Source: Furfurilactobacillus entadae
GTDB lineage: Bacteria > Bacillota > Bacilli > Lactobacillales > Lactobacillaceae
Assembly: GCF_045862745.1 (NCBI RefSeq)
Contig: NZ_BQXN01000031.1
Span: 1 to 22,728, forward strand
Direction of reading: 5' to 3'
DNA length: 22,728 nucleotides
Shown here one piece after another: positions 1 through 7,349 of the stretch; position 1 is the first letter of the stretch, and every line of letters begins with the position of its first letter. The position numbers and the translations under genes are program-made. The notes beneath the pieces were generated by a model. The model saw only the letters and a list, made by a program, of their open reading frames with translations. It was not told where the DNA came from and ran no database searches.

Positions 1-212
1 TCGGTTGCGGCTTTAACGACCGTTTCCGTTTGTGGTTGGCTAGCAGCAGGTGTTGAAGTTGTGTCAGCACTTGCTGAAACAGCCCCCGTTGCTAATGCGG
101 CAGCTGTACCGATGAAGAATAATGGTGCGTACAGCCAACCCTTCTTTGATTTAAACATTTTAACCCGACTCTTAACAACTGGACGAGTTACCTTACGATT
201 ATCTGATGACAT
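1..212 (-). CDS. Secreted surface protein, N-terminal fragment with KxYKxGKxW-like signal
   Basis: This is the first 70 codons of a minus-strand gene that runs off the left edge. Translation from the ATG at 212 shows a charged N-terminus and then KMFKSKKGW at residues 18-26. That fits the KxYKxGKxW signal pattern with Phe for Tyr and Lys for Gly. A hydrophobic stretch (about residues 27-45) follows, then a likely signal peptidase site after ASA (47-49). The mature part begins with a Thr/Ser/Ala/Gln-rich linker. This signal type is known from large exported glucansucrases and adhesins of lactobacilli and streptococci, so the missing part is probably a big wall-associated enzyme or adhesin. The sequence does not say which. 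An AAGGGGA ribosome site lies about 10 nt upstream of the ATG, which supports this start. Confidence 0.75.
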   Translation of the reverse strand, partial: MSSDNRKVTRPVVKSRVKMFKSKKGWLYAPLFFIGTAAALATGAVSASADTTSTPAASQPQTETVVKAAT

Positions 213-871
213 TTTAAACTTTCCCCTTTCTTGTTCACCTCGTACTTTCTCTCTTTAACGATTGTTTGTAAACAACTAAATTGACACAAAGTTTCGTTGG
301 CGTTAATTTATTTATCGAAATGTATCCGGTTTATAAGTTGTTCCGTTTTCGTGATTATCGTAGCAAACAGGGGCCCAACTTGGTCGGTTGCATAACAGAA
401 ACAACCACACTTTATTAAAAATCTTATAAAAACGATTACAAAAAAGATCATATAACTTTGTTAAAAAGTTCATTTTAATACGTTGACTGTATATTTTCGG
501 GTCACAATTGTTATTATTTTATTTAATTAATTCTTTTTAGTTTTTTTGAACGTTATTCCCCTTGTTAACTATGATTCTCATGAGGTTTAACGCCCTAAAA
601 ACCTTTTACTAAGCGGTTTTTACCCTTCTGAATTTTATTTCTATTTATTAACCAGTTACCCGCTTCACTATTTTTCGAACACTGTGAATGGTCAGCAAAT
701 CCTTCATCGTATGAATCACTTATAAATTTAATCATCGAAAATCGCCACTTCATTTGTCAATACATAAATTTAACTAGTTAATCATTCATTTACACATGAT
801 TGACCGTTTCTACTATATAATATGTCAATTCATCGGACCGAGTTTGCGCCGTTGATTAACCCAACCATTTT
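213..871. other. Long AT-rich non-coding region upstream of the surface-protein gene
   Basis: About 660 bp with no credible coding frame on either strand. It is visibly more AT-rich than its neighbours. Apart from the promoter candidate at 261-289 I see only an AT-rich hairpin at 596-622 (TAAAAACC / GGTTTTTA around an 11-nt loop) and an inverted pair ATTGAC/GTCAAT around a TATAAT-like box near 800-830. Neither has a convincing partner gene. The region is most simply the upstream control region of the surface-protein gene. Confidence 0.5.
261..289 (-). promoter_or_regulatory. Candidate promoter for the surface-protein gene
   Basis: Read on the minus strand, TTGTGT (289-284 region), a 17-nt spacer and AACAAT (266-261) lie about 50 nt before the start codon. 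Both boxes deviate from consensus, so this is a plausible but weak call. Confidence 0.35.
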
Positions 872-875
872 AAAA

Positions 876-903
876 GGCACCGACTGGATTACTAGTCAGT
901 GCC
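876..903 (-). terminator. Intrinsic terminator of the ABC-F gene
   Basis: A 10-bp stem with one mismatch (876-885 pairs with 894-903) and an 8-nt loop lies 11 bp after the ABC-F stop codon. On the minus strand it is followed by TTTT. Confidence 0.8.
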
Positions 904-913
904 TTTATTTGAT

Positions 914-2458
914 CTATTTACGTAAACTCAGTTTTTCAACGTTGAGGATTTCATCAATCCATCCATCATAGAAACCAACTTCATGGCTAACCATAATCAG
1001 GTTGCCCCGGAACTTTTGAAGTGCCTCGCTCAACGCATTCTTCGTTTCATCATCCAAATGGTTGGTCGGTTCATCCATTATTAGGAAGTTTGATGGCGTC
1101 AATTCCATGATGGCCAGCTTAACCTTCGTTTGTTCCCCACCCGAAAGCAAGTTCATTGGCTTCATGACATTGGCGGCATTGATTCCGGCAGCCCCAAGCT
1201 TTGTCCGAATCGTCTTCGGCAACATTGTCGGAAATTCATTTTGAATGATTTGAAGTGGTGTCAGCCGATCATCTTCCCAATCCAAGTCCTGATTGAAGTA
1301 GTTGATTTTTGCAGAGGGTGAAAATTCTGCCTCACCAGCTAACGGTGTCAGTTCGCCGAGGATCGACTTAATCAGCGTTGATTTCCCGACCCCGTTGAAC
1401 CCGGCAAACGCAATTTTTTGAGCGGTCCCCAACGTAAACGTCACGGGTGCTAACAGTGGCCGTTCGTATCCAGCAGACAATCCCCGAACCACCAACGCGT
1501 TTTGTGAGCCCGTATCAAGATACGGAAAGTCAAACCGGGCCTGAACGTTATCTGACGGCGGATCGATCCGTTCCATCCGGTTCAGCATCTTTTCACGTGA
1601 CTTCGCCATGTTGGAGTGTGAACCAGCCTTAAACTTTGAAATCAGCTTTTCGTTCTTTTCAATAACGACCCGCTGTTTCTCGTAGGCCTTTTCTTGGAAT
1701 TCGCGTTTCTCTTCCTTTTGCTTCATGGCCTTCTTGAAGCTACCACGGTACTTCGTGATCTGCCCAAAGGAAACGTCACAAATCGCATTCGTGACGGCTT
1801 CCAAGAAATCATAGTCATGTGAAATGACCATGGCGGCCCCTTCATAACCATTTAAATAATCTTCAAGCCACTGAATGTGTGCCACATCAAGATAGTTTGT
1901 CGGTTCATCAAGCAGAATAACGTCTGGATTTTCTAGCAACAGCTTAGCCAAAATAATCTTTGACCGCTGGCCACCGGACATTTCTGACACAACGTGGTCC
2001 TTACCGATCTCGTTTAAACCCAGTCCAGTAATGACCCGTTCAATTTCGGTCTCGACGTCATAAAAATTACGGGCTGCCAGTTCATCTTGTAACCGTCCCG
2101 CCTTTTCTAACAACGCATCATCCATCGACTCCGCATAGTCAGCATAGTATTGCTGCATCTTTGCGTCCTTAGCATATAATTCAGCGTACGCAGTGTGCAG
2201 AAACTCAATTAACGTCATCCCCTCCGGAATGTCCGCATACTGGTCTAAATAACCTATCCGCACGTTTTTTTGCCATTTAATGGCACCTTCAACGGGAAGC
2301 AGTGTTCCCGTTAAGATTTTGATCAACGTCGACTTACCCGCCCCGTTTTGCCCGACGATACCTAAGTGTTCACCCTTTTCCAACTGGAAACTGGCGTCTT
2401 CATAAAGGTTTTTATCGGCAAAGCTCATGGATAAGCCCGTTACTTCTAACAAGCTCAT
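914..2458 (-). CDS. ABC-F family ATPase (YfmM-like)
   Basis: This is a soluble tandem ATPase of the ABC-F class, proteins that act on the ribosome during translation rather than as transporters. There are no membrane segments. Domain 1 has Walker A GQNGAGKST (36-44), signature SGGQ (161-164) and Walker B ILLDEPTNYLD (181-191). A Lys/Glu-rich linker (about 240-320) follows, which is the region that reaches the peptidyl-tRNA in this class. Domain 2 has Walker A GFNGVGKST (353-361), signature LSGGEQ (438-443) and MDEPTNHLD (461-469). Length (514 aa) and the N-terminal pattern resemble Bacillus subtilis YfmM from memory. Resistance-type ABC-F proteins belong to the same superfamily, but nothing here shows an antibiotic role. 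The ribosome site is weak (AGAGAG). A terminator follows directly, so the gene is monocistronic. Confidence 0.93.
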   Translation of the reverse strand: MSLLEVTGLSMSFADKNLYEDASFQLEKGEHLGIVGQNGAGKSTLIKILTGTLLPVEGAIKWQKNVRIGYLDQYADIPEGMTLIEFLHTAYAELYAKDAKMQQYYADYAESMDDALLEKAGRLQDELAARNFYDVETEIERVITGLGLNEIGKDHVVSEMSGGQRSKIILAKLLLENPDVILLDEPTNYLDVAHIQWLEDYLNGYEGAAMVISHDYDFLEAVTNAICDVSFGQITKYRGSFKKAMKQKEEKREFQEKAYEKQRVVIEKNEKLISKFKAGSHSNMAKSREKMLNRMERIDPPSDNVQARFDFPYLDTGSQNALVVRGLSAGYERPLLAPVTFTLGTAQKIAFAGFNGVGKSTLIKSILGELTPLAGEAEFSPSAKINYFNQDLDWEDDRLTPLQIIQNEFPTMLPKTIRTKLGAAGINAANVMKPMNLLSGGEQTKVKLAIMELTPSNFLIMDEPTNHLDDETKNALSEALQKFRGNLIMVSHEVGFYDGWIDEILNVEKLSLRK

Positions 2459-2657
2459 GATTAATTACTCTCTTTTTCTTCGTCCCACTGGTTAGTCGGT
2501 TGCGCATTCTTAACGAATAAAGCCTGTTCCAACCAGTTTTCATGTTGTTTCAGCGTTTAATAATATACCACATTTCACAAGGCAAGACCAACGATGGCGG
2601 TGACCGGACCTGTGTGCTAGACTTAGACAAAATACGTTTGCTGGAGGTTTTTCACCC

Positions 2658-3020
2658 ATGAATGTCCGCACTATTAGCCAACTTACCATTAATGTCAGTG
2701 ATCCAAAACGGGCCTGGCGCTTTTATCATGAAGTCTTTGACTTGCCAGAGACCATCCTCCCCGACGGAACTGATAGTGTGTTGGTGAATGGTCAACCGCT
2801 CACCTTTATCACAGTGCCCGAACACCCAGCAAACAACGATCAAAGCGCTCCTGATATCGTTATTCACGCTCACGATAACATTGACGCGTTAATCAGCCAC
2901 CTACAAAACTACTGGGTGCCAATCATCGCCGGCCCCCTAACAGATGGTGACCTGCAGGCAGTTTACATTAATGATTTCGAAGGGAATTTGATTGAAATTC
3001 TGGAACGACCTAAACATTAA
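2658..3020 (+). CDS. VOC-fold (glyoxalase/dioxygenase-like) small protein
   Basis: A 120-residue single-domain protein of the vicinal-oxygen-chelate superfamily. It has the first beta-alpha unit (ISQLTINVSDPKRAWRFYHEVF, residues about 6-27), a central His-rich strand (VIHAHDN, about 68-74) and the closing strand ending in D-FEGNLIEILE (about 107-116). The conserved first metal position is Gln8 instead of His, while the C-terminal Glu is kept. Gln is a known ligand in some glyoxalases, so metal binding is possible but unproven. The family covers lyases, dioxygenases and antibiotic-binding proteins, and no specific substrate can be assigned. GGAGG lies 10 nt upstream of the ATG. The gene is divergent from the ABC-F gene and convergent with the PTS gene. 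Confidence 0.85.
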   Translation: MNVRTISQLTINVSDPKRAWRFYHEVFDLPETILPDGTDSVLVNGQPLTFITVPEHPANNDQSAPDIVIHAHDNIDALISHLQNYWVPIIAGPLTDGDLQAVYINDFEGNLIEILERPKH

Positions 3021-3036
3021 GCCTTCACTCAAGAAA

Positions 3037-3073
3037 GACCGGCTAAACCCTCATTATATGGGTTCAGCCGGTC
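3037..3073. terminator. Bidirectional terminator between VOC and PTS genes
   Basis: A 14-bp stem with one mismatch (3037-3050 / 3060-3073) and a 9-nt loop, with AAA on the left and TTTT on the right. It can stop transcripts of both convergent genes. Confidence 0.9.
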
Positions 3074-3080
3074 TTTTAGT

Positions 3081-5060
3081 TTAATGACTTGTGACTGTGG
3101 CAACATCCGCACCGCGTTTAACCGCCGTGGGTGCAACCATCGTTAGTTCATCCACATGATCCATGTTTGTGATCACAACCATGGTCGTCGTCGCTTTTCC
3201 TGCTGTCCGAATGGCCTCGAAGTCAACTGTCAGTATTGGTTCACCGGCACTGACGATCGTCCCAGCTTCCAGAAGCGTTGTAAACGGCGCCCCATCCAGT
3301 TCCACCGTGTTGATCCCCACGTGAACGAGAATTTCTAACCCACTTGTGGTCGTTACCCCAAACGCATGCTTGGTTGGGAAAATCATGGAAATCGTTCCGG
3401 CGACCGGACTCACAATTGTTCCCGTTGTCGGCTCAATGGCGTACCCATCACCCAGTAACTTTCCGCCAAACGTTTCGTCTGCAACAGCGCTCAAGTCAAC
3501 CATGTTCCCATCAGCAACGGCTGCCAGTGTCGTCACATGCGTTATTGGCGTTTGTGCGACCGTCTCACCTGCGTCAGGCGTTGAACTCACGGGATCAGCG
3601 ACTGCCAACGTTTCTGAAACCTCACCACGATAGATGGCTTCCAGCGCGTCTTCAACAAACTGAACTTCTGTCCCGATGATAATTTGAATGTTATGTTCAT
3701 CAAGTACGTTTACAGCTGGTGCTCCCGTTGCTCGAATCGCGGCCGCGTCCACGACCGCGGTGTCCTTTAACTGCCACCGCAACCGGGTCGTACAATTCCC
3801 CATCTGTTGCACGTTACTTTTTCCACCAATGGCAGCCCAAATCTTCCGGCCCTGGCGGAGATACTTATCTTCCGTAGCGTCCGTTGGTTCATCATCGTTT
3901 GCCATGGACGGGTCATCATCTTCACGACCCGGTGTTTTTAAATCAAAGTGCTTAATGGCAAAATCAAAACCAAAGTAGTAAATCACGGCCATGCCAAGCC
4001 CCTGAACCAGAAGCATTAACGGCATGTTTGCCAGTGGCATTCGTGTACTTAATAAAAAGTCGACTAACCCTGCGCTAAACGAAAAACCTGCCGTCCAGTG
4101 CATCGCAGCGGCTAGGGCCAGGGATAGCCCCGTAAAGATCGCATGAAGTAAATAGAGTGGCCAAGCCACAAACATAAAGGAAAACTCCAACGGTTCGCTC
4201 ACCCCGGTAAAGAATGAGGCAAACGCACCGGCAAGCATGAGGGAACCTGTCTTTTTCTTATTTTCTGGCCGCGCATTGCGATAAATCGCGTAGGCACCAG
4301 CAGGCAGTCCGAACATCATGACGGGGAAAAAGCCCGCCATGTACATGCCCGTCACCCCTTTAGTTCCAGAACCAGCAAGCCACTTCCCCATGTCATTAAT
4401 ATCAGCCACATTAAACCAAAAGACCGCGTTCAACGCGTGGTGTAAACCAGTAGGAATTAACAACCGGTTGAAAAATCCGTAAAGACCAGCACCAACCCAG
4501 CCAAGTTTCGAAATGGTTGTCCCAAATGCCACCAACGCACCGTAAACAGCCGGCCAGACAAAAAGTAAAACCAGTGTGACGAACATCATTGAAACCGCTG
4601 CTAGGATCGGCACACTCCGCTTTCCGGAGAAAAAGGACAGGGCCATTGGCAGCTTGGTCGCATGAAACCGGTTATACAACGCCGCCGCGATCAGCCCGGC
4701 AATGATCCCAATCAGCACGTTATTGTGAATCGCCGTAAACGCTGGGTTTACCGCACTCACTTTAATCTGCAAAAATGGGGCAAGGTGGATTGGGTCGAGC
4801 ATGTATGCCGGGATGATGTAGGCCACTAACCCAGCAACGGCCGCTGCGCCATCCTGACGTTCTGACATTCCTAATGCTAACCCAATGGCGAAAAGGAGCG
4901 CAAGTGAATCTAACACTGCCGTTCCACCATTAACTAAAAAGCCACCCACTGCGTTTGCTTTACCGATCCAGTTACCGATCCCAATTAACAGTGCGGCAGC
5001 CGGTAGCGTGGCTACTGGTAGCATTAAGGAACGGCCCATCCGTTGAAAATACTCTTTCAT
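3081..5060 (-). CDS. PTS EIICBA permease, GlcNAc/glucose class (NagE-like)
   Basis: A complete single-chain phosphotransferase permease that imports and phosphorylates a hexose. Domain order is C-B-A. EIIC (about 1-370) has many membrane segments, the IPTGLHHALN motif near 202-211 and GVSEPLEF (about 286-293), which includes the conserved Glu. EIIB (about 400-480) carries the phospho-cysteine in GNCTTRLR (Cys423). EIIA (about 535-655) has His565 (KHAFG) and the phospho-histidine His580 (LVHVG). The 659-aa length and the EIIC sequence resemble NagE, so GlcNAc and/or glucose is the likely substrate; other glucosides of the same class cannot be excluded. An AGGAG site lies 10 nt before the ATG. 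An ATG 9 nt further upstream closes after three codons and is not the start. The gene stands alone, with an operator-like palindrome at its promoter. Confidence 0.93.
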   Translation of the reverse strand: MKEYFQRMGRSLMLPVATLPAAALLIGIGNWIGKANAVGGFLVNGGTAVLDSLALLFAIGLALGMSERQDGAAAVAGLVAYIIPAYMLDPIHLAPFLQIKVSAVNPAFTAIHNNVLIGIIAGLIAAALYNRFHATKLPMALSFFSGKRSVPILAAVSMMFVTLVLLFVWPAVYGALVAFGTTISKLGWVGAGLYGFFNRLLIPTGLHHALNAVFWFNVADINDMGKWLAGSGTKGVTGMYMAGFFPVMMFGLPAGAYAIYRNARPENKKKTGSLMLAGAFASFFTGVSEPLEFSFMFVAWPLYLLHAIFTGLSLALAAAMHWTAGFSFSAGLVDFLLSTRMPLANMPLMLLVQGLGMAVIYYFGFDFAIKHFDLKTPGREDDDPSMANDDEPTDATEDKYLRQGRKIWAAIGGKSNVQQMGNCTTRLRWQLKDTAVVDAAAIRATGAPAVNVLDEHNIQIIIGTEVQFVEDALEAIYRGEVSETLAVADPVSSTPDAGETVAQTPITHVTTLAAVADGNMVDLSAVADETFGGKLLGDGYAIEPTTGTIVSPVAGTISMIFPTKHAFGVTTTSGLEILVHVGINTVELDGAPFTTLLEAGTIVSAGEPILTVDFEAIRTAGKATTTMVVITNMDHVDELTMVAPTAVKRGADVATVTSH

Positions 5061-5084
5061 GCTTTCATTTCTCCTGTCATTTTC

Positions 5085-5127
5085 ATACCAATGGTATTTA
5101 TAATACCGTTTAATCGTTGGTACGCAA
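5085..5127 (-). promoter_or_regulatory. PTS promoter with palindromic operator
   Basis: On the minus strand: -35 TTGCGT (5127-5122), 16-nt spacer, -10 TATTAT (5105-5100). The perfect palindrome ATACCA-T-TGGTAT (5097-5085) sits immediately after the -10 box, covering the expected start of transcription. This is a classic repressor position. Confidence 0.6.
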
Positions 5128-5143
5128 GCATATAGTTGCTACA

Positions 5144-5159
5144 ATTGACCTATACCATT
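5144..5159. promoter_or_regulatory. Second operator-like site upstream of the PTS promoter
   Basis: On the minus strand this reads AATGGTATAGGTCAAT. Its left half shares TGGTAT with the palindrome at 5085-5097, and the whole resembles the GntR/HutC-type sites bound by NagR (consensus close to TGGTnTAGACCA, from memory). The right half is degenerate. Confidence 0.35.
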
Positions 5160-5260
5160 AATCGGAGGCCTTGTGCGCCTTGACCTGCCGTCCAGAAAAC
5201 TTTTTTCATTTATTTTCACTGCTAACCACATTTGCTTTCATTAGTTTAAAACCGTATAAA

Positions 5261-5296
5261 AAAGGCGTGATTGGTGTCTATACCAATCACGCCTTT
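5261..5296 (-). terminator. Terminator of the degV gene
   Basis: A perfect 15-bp stem (5261-5275 / 5282-5296) with a 6-nt loop, followed on the minus strand by a run of T. It separates degV from the PTS gene downstream. Confidence 0.93.
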
Positions 5297-5326
5297 CATT
5301 TTTATCTTCATCCAATTGTGGTTGTT

Positions 5327-6196
5327 TTAATCAACCAACGAGCGCCAATCCTGAGCGTAAATAAAGCCCATCGCTTTTTCACCCGTGTGGACCCCAATCA
5401 GTGGTCCGATAATGCCATCCTCGAAGATCACAGATGGTTGCGCTGCCCGCGAAGCTGCTAACCACTGCGCCTTCAAATCTGCATTATTTGCATCCACGAT
5501 GCTCACACGCAGCGGATAATTTGTTGTCGCCACAATCTCAGCAAACTGCTTTTGAATGCTTAGAAATGCACGTTTCATTTGTCGTTCACGGCCGGTTGCA
5601 ATAATTTTACCTTCTGGTGTAAACGCCAGCATTGGCTTAATTTGCAGCATCGTCCCGATGAGTGACTGACCATTAGAGATTCTGCCGGTGCGCATTAAAT
5701 GACGCATATCATCCACGACAAACATCACCTTTGTCGTTTCCCGTAACTGGGCCAAGCGCGCAAAAATCTCATCAACGCTGTGGCCCTTTTCAGCAAGCGC
5801 AGCTGCCAGGAGAACCTGATTTCCAGCCCCAGCACAGGCGATCCGCGAATCCCAGATGTGAACATCCAAATTATCAACCGTTGGGGCATATGCTTCGACG
5901 TTTGAAATAAATCCGGAGATGCCACTTGATAGGCCCACGATAATGGCCGTGTCGTACCCATCGGCAACAACCTGGTCTAGCACCCGTTGAACTTCCCCAT
6001 TTGACGGTTGTGATGTCGTTGGCGCAACGTGTTCTGTTTTAAGTAGGGCATAAAATTTCTTTGCATCTAAGTCCACATTTTCGTGATACACATGATTCCC
6101 AAACAAGACTGGATCATTGATCACATAAATGTGGTAACGGTCTTGATCTGCTGCGTTAATGTACGCTGAACTATCCGTTAACACCGCAATTTTCAT
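5327..6196 (-). CDS. DegV-family fatty-acid-binding protein (FakB-type)
   Basis: A 289-residue DegV protein. In Firmicutes these (FakB) hold a fatty acid while the kinase FakA phosphorylates it to acyl-phosphate for phospholipid synthesis. The family marks are all present: N-terminal VLTDSSA, TTSQPS near residues 60-65, the loop GLSSGISG near 90-98, DSR near 116, the MRTGRIS region near 167-173, IKPML near 187 and GVHTGEKAMG near the C-terminus. Length is normal for the family. No FakA lies nearby, which is usual because several FakB copies are scattered in lactobacilli. It has its own promoter (6233-6261) and terminator, so it is monocistronic. The ribosome site is weak (AGG about 9 nt before ATG). 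Confidence 0.92.
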   Translation of the reverse strand: MKIAVLTDSSAYINAADQDRYHIYVINDPVLFGNHVYHENVDLDAKKFYALLKTEHVAPTTSQPSNGEVQRVLDQVVADGYDTAIIVGLSSGISGFISNVEAYAPTVDNLDVHIWDSRIACAGAGNQVLLAAALAEKGHSVDEIFARLAQLRETTKVMFVVDDMRHLMRTGRISNGQSLIGTMLQIKPMLAFTPEGKIIATGRERQMKRAFLSIQKQFAEIVATTNYPLRVSIVDANNADLKAQWLAASRAAQPSVIFEDGIIGPLIGVHTGEKAMGFIYAQDWRSLVD

Positions 6197-6232
6197 ATCA
6201 ATTACCTAGTTTCATTTAATGTCGTTTCATTC

Positions 6233-6261
6233 ATTATCTCAATTGACTGATGGAACTGCAA
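6233..6261 (-). promoter_or_regulatory. Promoter of degV
   Basis: Minus strand TTGCAG (6261-6256), 17-nt spacer, GATAAT (6238-6233), about 35-40 nt before the start codon. Confidence 0.65.
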
Positions 6262-6269
6262 ACACAGAG

Positions 6270-6620
6270 TCACAGGTATCCCACCGCCGCTAATGCCACG
6301 CCACCAAGTAGTGAAGCGACGACATACCCAACGGCCAGCGCATGATGGTGATCGTGCATGAGCAACACCACTTCATTAACCATGGTTGAAAAGGTCGTGA
6401 ACCCACCCAACAGTCCCGCACCAAGGAATACCTTAATAGCCAGCGGCCACGTACTCCCCATGAGCACCCCTAAGCACAAGCTTCCCACTAAGTTAATACC
6501 AAACGTCGCCCATGGAAAGGGAACCTGGTGATTAAACTGTTTCTCAAATTGCATCACCAAATAGCGAAGGATTGCGCCGCCGCTTGCGCCCAGGCCAGCC
6601 AGTCCGCTCATTAGGATCAT
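6270..6620 (-). CDS. crcB: Fluoride channel subunit CrcB/Fluc (second of pair)
   Basis: A 116-aa protein with four membrane segments, of the CrcB (Fluc) family that lets fluoride leave the cell. It shows GASGGAILRYL near the N-terminus, the conserved Asn in TFGINLVGS and the signature GGFTTFSTMVNE. I chose the ATG at 6620: a GGAGGG site lies 9 nt upstream, and the ATG overlaps the stop codon of the preceding crcB as ATGA. The in-frame TTG at 6626 is too close to that site. Gram-positive bacteria often carry two crcB genes whose products pair antiparallel as a heterodimer, and this adjacent, translationally coupled pair fits that. Confidence 0.92.
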   Translation of the reverse strand: MILMSGLAGLGASGGAILRYLVMQFEKQFNHQVPFPWATFGINLVGSLCLGVLMGSTWPLAIKVFLGAGLLGGFTTFSTMVNEVVLLMHDHHHALAVGYVVASLLGGVALAAVGYL

Positions 6621-7015
6621 TGCCAATCACCCTCCGTCCGTTCCAGTAGCCAGTGCGCCAACCGTTGCCCGGCGCTTGCGGCCGCAAGTCCGCCAATAAC
6701 GGAGCTCAGCACGTAGACCGTTACGACCAGCCATTGGCCAGTCTGCAACAGTTTGACACACTCTAAGGAAAAGCTCGAAAACGTGGTGAACGCACCGATC
6801 ATCCCGGTCCCTAGTCCTAAAATCACTTCGCTAGGTAATGGCAAGCGGTTCGCCAACCAAAAGTTAACCATGGCCAATAAAAACGCGCCACTAATGTTAA
6901 TCGCAATCGTTGTTCCGTACCACTGTGTCGTTAGCGGCCACATTAGTTCTAGTAGTTCCCGCAAGAACCCACCAACAAACGCAAATCCGCCGACGGCTAA
7001 TATTCGTCGTGTCAT
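6617..7015 (-). CDS. crcB: Fluoride channel subunit CrcB/Fluc (first of pair)
   Basis: The 132-aa partner of the downstream crcB. It has GGFLRE near residue 15, IAINISGAF with the conserved Asn near residue 40 and the signature GAFTTFSSFSLE near residues 74-85, spread over four membrane segments. The frame is open to an ATG at 7066, but the ATG at 7015 has a GAGGGG site exactly 10 nt upstream. The extra 17 residues are hydrophilic and unlike the family, so 7015 is preferred. The promoter at 7056-7084 also places the start of transcription downstream of 7066. I looked for a fluoride riboswitch in the leader and did not find its conserved core. Confidence 0.92.
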   Translation of the reverse strand: MTRRILAVGGFAFVGGFLRELLELMWPLTTQWYGTTIAINISGAFLLAMVNFWLANRLPLPSEVILGLGTGMIGAFTTFSSFSLECVKLLQTGQWLVVTVYVLSSVIGGLAAASAGQRLAHWLLERTEGDWQ

Positions 7016-7055
7016 TTTGTCATTTCCCCTCTGTTTTAACGCTAGACATCCCTCT

Positions 7056-7084
7056 ACCTTACTCAAGAATCGCCGTTATGACAA
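7056..7084 (-). promoter_or_regulatory. Promoter of the crcB pair
   Basis: Minus strand TTGTCA (7084-7079), 17-nt spacer, TAAGGT (7061-7056). The expected transcript start is about 35 nt before the ATG at 7015, too short a leader for a riboswitch. Confidence 0.65.
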
Positions 7085-7123
7085 CTAACGCCCGGGGAAA
7101 TTCACCAATCTGTAAAAAAACAT

Positions 7124-7152
7124 TTGACACGATTGAAGCGCTCCTCTACACT
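7124..7152 (+). promoter_or_regulatory. Promoter of the trp leader and trpXYZ operon
   Basis: TTGACA (7124-7129), 17-nt spacer, TACACT (7147-7152): near-consensus sigma-A promoter. Expected start of transcription near 7159, about 305 nt before trpX. Confidence 0.85.
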
Positions 7153-7189
7153 ACAACGTATAAAGACAGCTTACAAAAAGGAGTTCGTT

Positions 7190-7240
7190 ATGATGGTGAT
7201 TAGTCACGTTCAACAACTAAATACTTGGCAAAGCCGGTAA
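7190..7240 (+). CDS. Leader peptide with one Trp codon, upstream of trpXYZ
   Basis: A 16-codon ORF reading MMVISHVQQLNTWQSR, with Trp at codon 13 and TAA at 7238-7240. It has an excellent AAGGAG ribosome site 6 nt before the ATG, which makes translation very likely although the ORF is too short for routine gene calling. It lies in the transcribed leader of a predicted tryptophan transporter operon and is followed by competing hairpins and two intrinsic terminators. The simplest reading is a regulatory peptide whose translation reports charged tRNA-Trp or free Trp. Having only one Trp codon is unusual for classic attenuation, so ribosome arrest by the nascent peptide is an alternative. Confidence 0.65.
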   Translation: MMVISHVQQLNTWQSR

Positions 7241-7269
7241 TTCAGGTTGCTTAACCACCATCGTGGCTG

Positions 7270-7302
7270 GATGCAATCTGAAGTCAGATCTTCGATTGCA
7301 TC
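7270..7302 (+). promoter_or_regulatory. Leader hairpin after the Trp leader peptide
   Basis: GATGCAATC, one bulged T, GAAG, 6-nt loop, CTTC, GATTGCATC: 13 bp with a single bulge. Its 3' end (7300-7302) overlaps the first strand of a possible antiterminator (7300-7307 with 7342-7349). Confidence 0.75.
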
Positions 7303-7349
7303 TGTGCCGACTAACTTTGATGTGAATTCATCACCGAGTGCGCACGGAT
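7300..7349 (+). promoter_or_regulatory. Possible antiterminator of the trp leader
   Basis: ATCTGTGC (7300-7307) can pair with GCACGGAT (7342-7349) over 8 bp with one G-U, enclosing a small hairpin TGATG/CATCA (7318-7333). The second strand is part of the left arm of terminator T1, so the two structures exclude each other. Inferred by eye; no folding energy was computed. Confidence 0.4.

Noticed and set aside
61..258. Plus-strand ORF opposite the surface-protein start
   Set aside because: The minus-strand frame has a ribosome site, signal peptide and linker; the plus-strand frame is its antisense shadow.
789..905. Orphan plus-strand small RNA ending at the ABC-F terminator
   Set aside because: The TATAAT-like box near 816 has no -35 box at usable spacing; the evidence is too thin.
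3344..3978. Plus-strand open frames inside the PTS gene
   Set aside because: They are antisense to intact EIIA/EIIB domains, with no ribosome sites or family features.
5171..5461. Plus-strand ORF across the degV terminator
   Set aside because: It spans a strong terminator and the 3' end of degV, with no ribosome site.
7016..7130. Fluoride (crcB) riboswitch upstream of the crcB pair
   Set aside because: The conserved core (GGNGAUG...CUGAUGRCUCCUAC type) is not present and the mapped promoter leaves only a short leader.
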